From: Candidatus Bipolaricaulota bacterium | GTDB lineage: Bacteria; Bipolaricaulota; Bipolaricaulia; Bipolaricaulales; Bipolaricaulaceae | Length of the DNA: 8,070 bases | Direction: 5' to 3' | Assembly: GCA_021163465.1 (NCBI GenBank) | Contig: JAGGWU010000177.1 | Location: 1 to 8,070, forward strand | In this document: in pieces, positions 5,042-8,070 of the stretch | Layout: every line of letters starts with the position of its first letter | How positions within the stretch are numbered: the first letter of the stretch is position 1 | Notes under the pieces: model-generated | The model's input: only the letters and a program-made list of their open reading frames with translations | Told to the model about the DNA's origin: nothing | The model's database searches: none | Position numbers and translations under genes: made by a program

Positions 5042-7006
5042 TTGAAGCCGGAAATAAAAAGAGTCCTCGTCTGCAGCGCTTGGCCCTATGGCTCGGGGGT
5101 GCCACACCTGGGCAACCTCATCGGGTGTCTCCTATCCGGTGACGTCTTCACCCGGTTTTATCGGTCCCTAGGGTACGAAACCCTGCACGTCTCGGGTACC
5201 GACGCCCACGGTACCCGGATCGAATACGAGGCCCACAAACGCGGCATCTCCCCAAAAGAGCTTGTGGAAGAGGTGCACCAAAAGATCGTGGAGATTTTAA
5301 GGGGATTCGAGATCACCATCGACAACTACACCATCACCGAGTCGCCGGTACACTACGAGTTCGTCACCCGGATCTATAAACAGATGGAGCGAAACGGTTA
5401 TATCTTTTCCCGGGAGGAAGAACGGGCATACTGCAATGGATGCAAGCGGTTCCTGGCGGACCGGTTCATCACGGGAACCTGTCCCTTTTGTGGCTACCCC
5501 AACGCCTTGGGGAACCAGTGCGAGGCCTGCGGCAGGCTCCTAGAACCGGAACAACTCATCGACCCCCGCTGTGCGTTTTGCGGTTCCACTGACATCGTGC
5601 GGAAAAAGACCCGCCACTGGTACCTGGATCTTGAAAAGCTTGCCCCCAAGCTCCTGGAGTACGTGAGGAGCCGGGATTTCCGGGGGAACGTAAAGCTTTT
5701 CACCGAGCGGATGATCGAGGCGGGGCTTAAGCCCCGGGCCGTGACCCGGGACATCTCCTGGGGGATCCCCGCCCCCTTTGCCGGGGCCGAGGGAAAGGTG
5801 ATCTACGTTTGGGCGGAGGCCGCCTTGGGTTATGTTTCCGCCACCATCGAGTACTTCCGCCGGAAGGGCGAAGGGGAGCGCTGGCGGGACTTCTGGTTCG
5901 GGGATGAGGTGTGGCAAGTATACACCCAGGCCAAGGACAACATCCCCTTCCACACCCTCTTCTTCCCCGCCCAGCTCATCGCCTCGGGCCAAGGCTACCA
6001 CCTCCCCGATCAGATCGCGGCCACGGAGTACCTGAATTGGATCGGCGGGGAAGCCTTCTCCAAGAGCCGCCGGGTAGGGATTTACGCCGACGAGGCCCTG
6101 GAGCTCCTCCCCCCGGTCTACTGGAGGTTTTACCTCCTTTACCACCGGCCGGAGACCGCGGATGTGAACTTCTCCTGGGAGGATTTCGATCGCACCATAA
6201 ACGCTGTGTTCGTGAACAACATCGCCAACTTCGTCCACCGGGTCCTTTCCTTCGTGTGGTCGCGGTTCGGGGGCCGGGTCCCGGAGGTGCCCACCGAAGG
6301 TGCCGTCCGGAATAAGATCCAGCGGGTCTACGACCGGACGGTGGAGTGGGTGGAGGAGGGATCGCTGGCGGCGGCCCTCAAGGAGGTCGCGGGGCTTTCC
6401 GTCTTCGGCAACGAGTACTTTCAGCACAAGGCCCCTTGGGAAACAGGGGACGAGGAAGCGGTGGCATCGGCGGCGCACCTGGCGAAGGCAATCGCCATTA
6501 TGCTCGAACCGTTCGTTCCCTCGTTCTCTGCCAGGATACTGGAGGTCATGGGCATCGGACCCCATGGCCTCGCCGACGCCCTTCGGGGGGTGGAGGGGCT
6601 GGAGCTTACCGAAAAGCCCGTCCCGCCCCTGGAGCACGTGGACGTGGAGGACCTCAAGAAGCGCTATCAGGAGATGAAGGAGGAAGGGTTGGTAACCATT
6701 GAGGAATTCCAGAAACTCGACCTCGTGGTGGGGCGCATCGTATCCGTGGAAGAGATCCCCGGGGCGGATAAACTTTACAAGCTCCTTTTGGACCTCGGCG
6801 ACCGTAGGGCCCAGGCCGTGGCCGGGATAAAAAAGCACTACACCCCCGAGGAACTGAGGGGGAAGCTCGTGGCAGTGGTGGCCAACTTAAGACCCGCCAC
6901 CATCCGCGGGGTCAAATCCGAATGTATGATCCTGGCGGCCACGGATGGGACTCTTGCGGTGCTCACGCCCGATCGCGAAGTTCAACCGGGGACGAAAATC
7001 CGCTGA
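5042..7006 (+). CDS. metG: Methionyl-tRNA synthetase, archaeal/eukaryotic-type sequence
   Basis: This class I synthetase charges tRNA-Met with methionine. With TTG 5042 as start it is 654 residues. The HIGH-type motif is HLGN (22-25). The connective peptide has two zinc knuckles: C131, C134, C147, C150 and C160, C163, C177, C180. SRD-type motif TRDISWGIP is at 235-243. The KMSKS loop reads AFSKS (338-342), so its first lysine is missing. An alpha-helical anticodon-binding domain follows. Residues ~555-654 form a Trbp111/EMAP-type tRNA-binding OB domain (LVVGRIVSVEEIPGADKLYK). VPHLGN, KDNIPFHTLFFP, ATEYLN and WRFYLLYHRPE recall eukaryotic and archaeal enzymes more than typical bacterial ones. 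GGAGG (5031-5035) is six bases before the TTG but abuts the in-frame ATG at 5036, so TTG is preferred; the ATG would add two residues. A longer in-frame extension to 4940 runs through debris and the promoter and is rejected. Confidence 0.95.
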   Translation: MKPEIKRVLVCSAWPYGSGVPHLGNLIGCLLSGDVFTRFYRSLGYETLHVSGTDAHGTRIEYEAHKRGISPKELVEEVHQKIVEILRGFEITIDNYTITESPVHYEFVTRIYKQMERNGYIFSREEERAYCNGCKRFLADRFITGTCPFCGYPNALGNQCEACGRLLEPEQLIDPRCAFCGSTDIVRKKTRHWYLDLEKLAPKLLEYVRSRDFRGNVKLFTERMIEAGLKPRAVTRDISWGIPAPFAGAEGKVIYVWAEAALGYVSATIEYFRRKGEGERWRDFWFGDEVWQVYTQAKDNIPFHTLFFPAQLIASGQGYHLPDQIAATEYLNWIGGEAFSKSRRVGIYADEALELLPPVYWRFYLLYHRPETADVNFSWEDFDRTINAVFVNNIANFVHRVLSFVWSRFGGRVPEVPTEGAVRNKIQRVYDRTVEWVEEGSLAAALKEVAGLSVFGNEYFQHKAPWETGDEEAVASAAHLAKAIAIMLEPFVPSFSARILEVMGIGPHGLADALRGVEGLELTEKPVPPLEHVDVEDLKKRYQEMKEEGLVTIEEFQKLDLVVGRIVSVEEIPGADKLYKLLLDLGDRRAQAVAGIKKHYTPEELRGKLVAVVANLRPATIRGVKSECMILAATDGTLAVLTPDREVQPGTKIR

Positions 7007-7014
7007 ATGGAACG

Positions 7015-7043
7015 TTGTCCTCAGGTTTCGGGGAAGATAGAAT
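7015..7043 (+). promoter_or_regulatory. Candidate promoter of the L21-L27-Obg cluster
   Basis: TTGTCC (7015-7020, four of six to TTGACA) and TAGAAT (7038-7043, five of six to TATAAT) are exactly 17 bases apart in the 53-base gap between metG and rplU. The start would fall near 7050, inside the GGAGGAGG of rplU, leaving a leader of only about ten bases. That crowding argues for caution; read-through from metG is the alternative. Confidence 0.4.
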
Positions 7044-7059
7044 GCGGAGGAGGTCGCCC

Positions 7060-7377
7060 ATGTACGCCATCGTGGAGATACAGGGACACCAATACGTGGT
7101 AGAGGAAGGCACGGTCGTGGAGCACGAACTGATCCGTGGAGCGCAACCCGGGGAAAGGGTGGTATTCGACCGTGTCCTCATGCTCCGGAACGGGGAAGGG
7201 ATCCAGATAGGGCGGCCCTATCTGGACGGGGTGAGGGTTGTGGGCGAGGTGGAAGCGGTGGGCAAGAGGCCCAAGGTCCTCATCCAGCGCTTCCGCCCCA
7301 AGAAGGGGTACCGGCGCCTGAGGGGCCACAGACAGCCCTTCATGCGCACGCGCATCGTCACGATCGAGAGGGCGTGA
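7060..7377 (+). CDS. rplU: 50S ribosomal protein L21
   Basis: L21 binds 23S rRNA in the large subunit. The protein is 105 residues, normal for the family. Landmarks are the N-terminal MYAIVEIQGHQYVVEEG, where most L21 have GGKQY and this one has GHQY, the VVFDRVLML strand, and the conserved C-terminal RFRPKKGYRRLRGHRQPF (78-94). ATG 7060 is chosen because GGAGGAGG (7046-7053) lies six bases upstream and the protein then begins exactly as L21 does. An in-frame ATG at 7042 precedes the SD and is unlikely. The gene opens the conserved rplU-prp-rpmA-obgE cluster, and its stop is two bases from the next gene's preferred ATG. Confidence 0.96.
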   Translation: MYAIVEIQGHQYVVEEGTVVEHELIRGAQPGERVVFDRVLMLRNGEGIQIGRPYLDGVRVVGEVEAVGKRPKVLIQRFRPKKGYRRLRGHRQPFMRTRIVTIERA

Positions 7378-7379
7378 TT

Positions 7380-7700
7380 ATGGTGGAGGTGCGCATCGAG
7401 CGGGACGAGGAGGGGAGGATCCGCGCCGTTTCCTTGAAAGGGAATGGGGGCGCGGAGGGTCTGGCGGCCATGGCTTTGGTGGAGGCGCCGCTTTTGGGAA
7501 TGCGGTATTACCTTCACCTCTCCCCCGAGGCCAGCCGCGCCGAGGACGGGATCTCCTACACCGTCGACCGCTCCGACCCCTTCCTGGATCGGGAGCTCGA
7601 CGCCATTCTGGAGACGATGCTCCTTGGGTTACGGGCCCTGGAGCGGGACCGGCCCGGAAGCATCGTGGTCCGGGAGGTCGGCCTCGACGTGAAAGTCTAA
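7380..7700 (+). CDS. Prp-like protein lacking the catalytic Cys and His (pseudoenzyme)
   Basis: The protein is 106 residues, between L21 and L27 where Firmicutes and others carry Prp, the cysteine protease that removes the N-terminal extension of L27. The fold signature is recognisable: MVEVRIERDEEGRIRAVSLKG (1-21) aligns without gaps with the start of Staphylococcus aureus Prp as I recall it. The C-terminal half has the LDAILETMLLGLRALE helix typical of the family. However, the position of catalytic H22 (motif GHA) is N22 (GNG), and the DIVCA active-site motif is replaced by AAMAL (29-33), with Met where Cys belongs in a loop three residues shorter. There is no cysteine in the whole protein. 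It cannot act as a cysteine protease, so a structural or ribosome-assembly role, or none, is left. ATG 7380 is preferred to GTG 7374, which overlaps the rplU stop, because GAGAGG is then ~8 bases upstream and the alignment starts flush. Confidence 0.8.
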   Translation: MVEVRIERDEEGRIRAVSLKGNGGAEGLAAMALVEAPLLGMRYYLHLSPEASRAEDGISYTVDRSDPFLDRELDAILETMLLGLRALERDRPGSIVVREVGLDVKV

Positions 7701-7704
7701 AGAC

Positions 7705-7716
7705 AAGGAGGTGATC
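7705..7716 (+). promoter_or_regulatory. Extended Shine-Dalgarno site of rpmA
   Basis: AAGGAGGTGATC is a 12-base perfect complement of the usual 3' end of bacterial 16S rRNA (GATCACCTCCTT). Its core GGAGG is seven bases before the ATG at 7719, and the complementarity runs to within two bases of it. Such length is far beyond the usual 5-7 bases. It suggests very strong initiation for L27, and it also fixes the start. Confidence 0.85.
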
Positions 7717-7718
7717 TT

Positions 7719-7985
7719 ATGGCCCACAAATCGAGCCAGGGTTCCACACAGAACACCCGGGATTCCCCGGGGAAGCGCTTGGGGATTAAGCGCTTCGGCG
7801 GCGAGCTCGTCTGGCCCGGTTGCATCATCGTGCGGCAGCGAGGTACTCGGTTCTGGCCGGGGAAGAACGTCGGCATGGGCCGCGATTTCACCCTGTATGC
7901 CAAGGTGAAGGGGTACGTGGAGTTCGCCGGCCGCAAGCGCCGCTACGTGAACGTGATCCCCGTGGAGGAGGGCCAGAAAGCCTAG
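7719..7985 (+). CDS. rpmA: 50S ribosomal protein L27, without cleavable extension
   Basis: L27 is an 88-residue large-subunit protein whose N-terminal tail reaches the peptidyl-transferase centre. The sequence is canonical: MAHKSSQGSTQNTRDSPGKR at the start, then RLGIKRFGGE, IIVRQRGTRFWPGKNVGMGRD and the C-terminal strands. It begins directly with MAHK, the mature-type N-terminus of Escherichia coli L27, rather than with the hydrophobic xxLQFFA extension cut by Prp in Firmicutes. No longer form is possible: the same frame has a TAA at 7698-7700, six codons upstream, with no start codon between. The gene follows the prp-like gene by 18 bases with an exceptionally strong SD and is followed by obgE one base after its stop. 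Confidence 0.97.
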   Translation: MAHKSSQGSTQNTRDSPGKRLGIKRFGGELVWPGCIIVRQRGTRFWPGKNVGMGRDFTLYAKVKGYVEFAGRKRRYVNVIPVEEGQKA

Positions 7986-7986
7986 T

Positions 7987-8070
7987 GTGTGGATAGACGA
8001 GGCCAGGATCCACGTCGCCGGGGGGCGGGGGGGAGACGGGCTAATAAGTTTTCATCGCACCAAATACAAC
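7987..8070 (+). CDS. obgE: Obg family GTPase, 5' end only (runs off the window)
   Basis: A GTG at 7987, one base after the rpmA stop, opens a frame of 28 codons to the window edge: WIDEARIHVAGGRGGDG followed by LISFHRTKYN. This matches the start of the Obg fold (consensus F-x-D-x-A-x-I-x-V-x-x-G-x-G-G-x-G-x-x-S-F-x-R-x-K). Obg proteins are essential ribosome-associated GTPases in large-subunit maturation, and the rplU-rpmA-obg order is widely conserved. The GTPase domain lies outside the window. GGAGGAGGG (7964-7972) is too far (~14 bases) to be ideal, so initiation probably relies on coupling to rpmA termination. Confidence 0.9.
   Translation, partial: MWIDEARIHVAGGRGGDGLISFHRTKYN

Noticed and set aside
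5540..6838. A 432-codon minus-strand frame opposite metG
   Set aside because: It is antisense to well-conserved MetRS, has no start context and no recognisable motif; it is open because of G/C-rich third positions.
1..8070. Search for CRISPR repeats, tRNA/rRNA genes, insertion sequences, attachment sites and an origin
   Set aside because: No regularly spaced repeats, cloverleaf-like segments, transposase frames, terminal inverted repeats or DnaA-box clusters were seen.

Overview
The window is GC-rich bacterial chromosome, densely packed with housekeeping genes. Charged, Arg/Glu-rich proteins, strong purine-rich Shine-Dalgarno (SD) sites and a strong G/C preference at third codon positions suggest a thermophilic or moderately thermophilic, high-GC bacterium. 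I cannot name the phylum. An uncultured lineage known from metagenomes (Bipolaricaulota/Acetothermia-like, for example) would fit, but that is only a guess. The first ~43 bases are almost pure G/C homopolymer and look like an artefact at a contig end. I see no CRISPR array, tRNA, rRNA or insertion sequence, and no gene-free stretch longer than 300 bases.

Layout. (1) 1-977, plus strand: 5'-truncated ruvA, then ruvX (yqgF), overlapping by ATGA. This is a small Holliday-junction/recombination pair. (2) 1074-3168, minus strand: a full-length EF-G gene (fusA) standing outside any str operon. A one-base homopolymer insertion (eight C at 1308-1315) breaks its frame near the C-terminus. Its leader carries a terminator-like hairpin just ahead of the ribosome-binding site. 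(3) 3366-4703, plus strand, divergent from fusA: a COG2509-type FAD-dependent dehydrogenase of unknown substrate. (4) 4727-4977: gene debris. The first ~50 residues of a GNAT acetyltransferase are followed, in another frame, by what looks like the C-terminal end of a thioredoxin-fold protein. (5) 5042-7006: metG, a methionyl-tRNA synthetase of the archaeal/eukaryotic sequence type, with two zinc knuckles and a C-terminal Trbp111-like tRNA-binding domain. A consensus TATAAT lies just upstream. (6) 7060-8070: rplU, a prp-like gene, rpmA and the start of obgE, the classical L21-L27-Obg ribosome cluster.

How they fit together. Most of the window serves translation (EF-G, MetRS, L21, L27, Obg) or DNA-junction processing (RuvA, RuvX). 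The most interesting point is the gene between L21 and L27. It aligns along its whole length with the ribosomal-processing cysteine protease Prp, but both catalytic residues are gone and it contains no cysteine at all. The adjacent L27 has no cleavable N-terminal extension. Enzyme activity and substrate site are therefore missing together, while an intact reading frame is kept in the conserved operon position. The other items worth a second look are the fusA leader, the fusA frameshift, the archaeal/eukaryotic-type MetRS and the gene debris upstream of metG.
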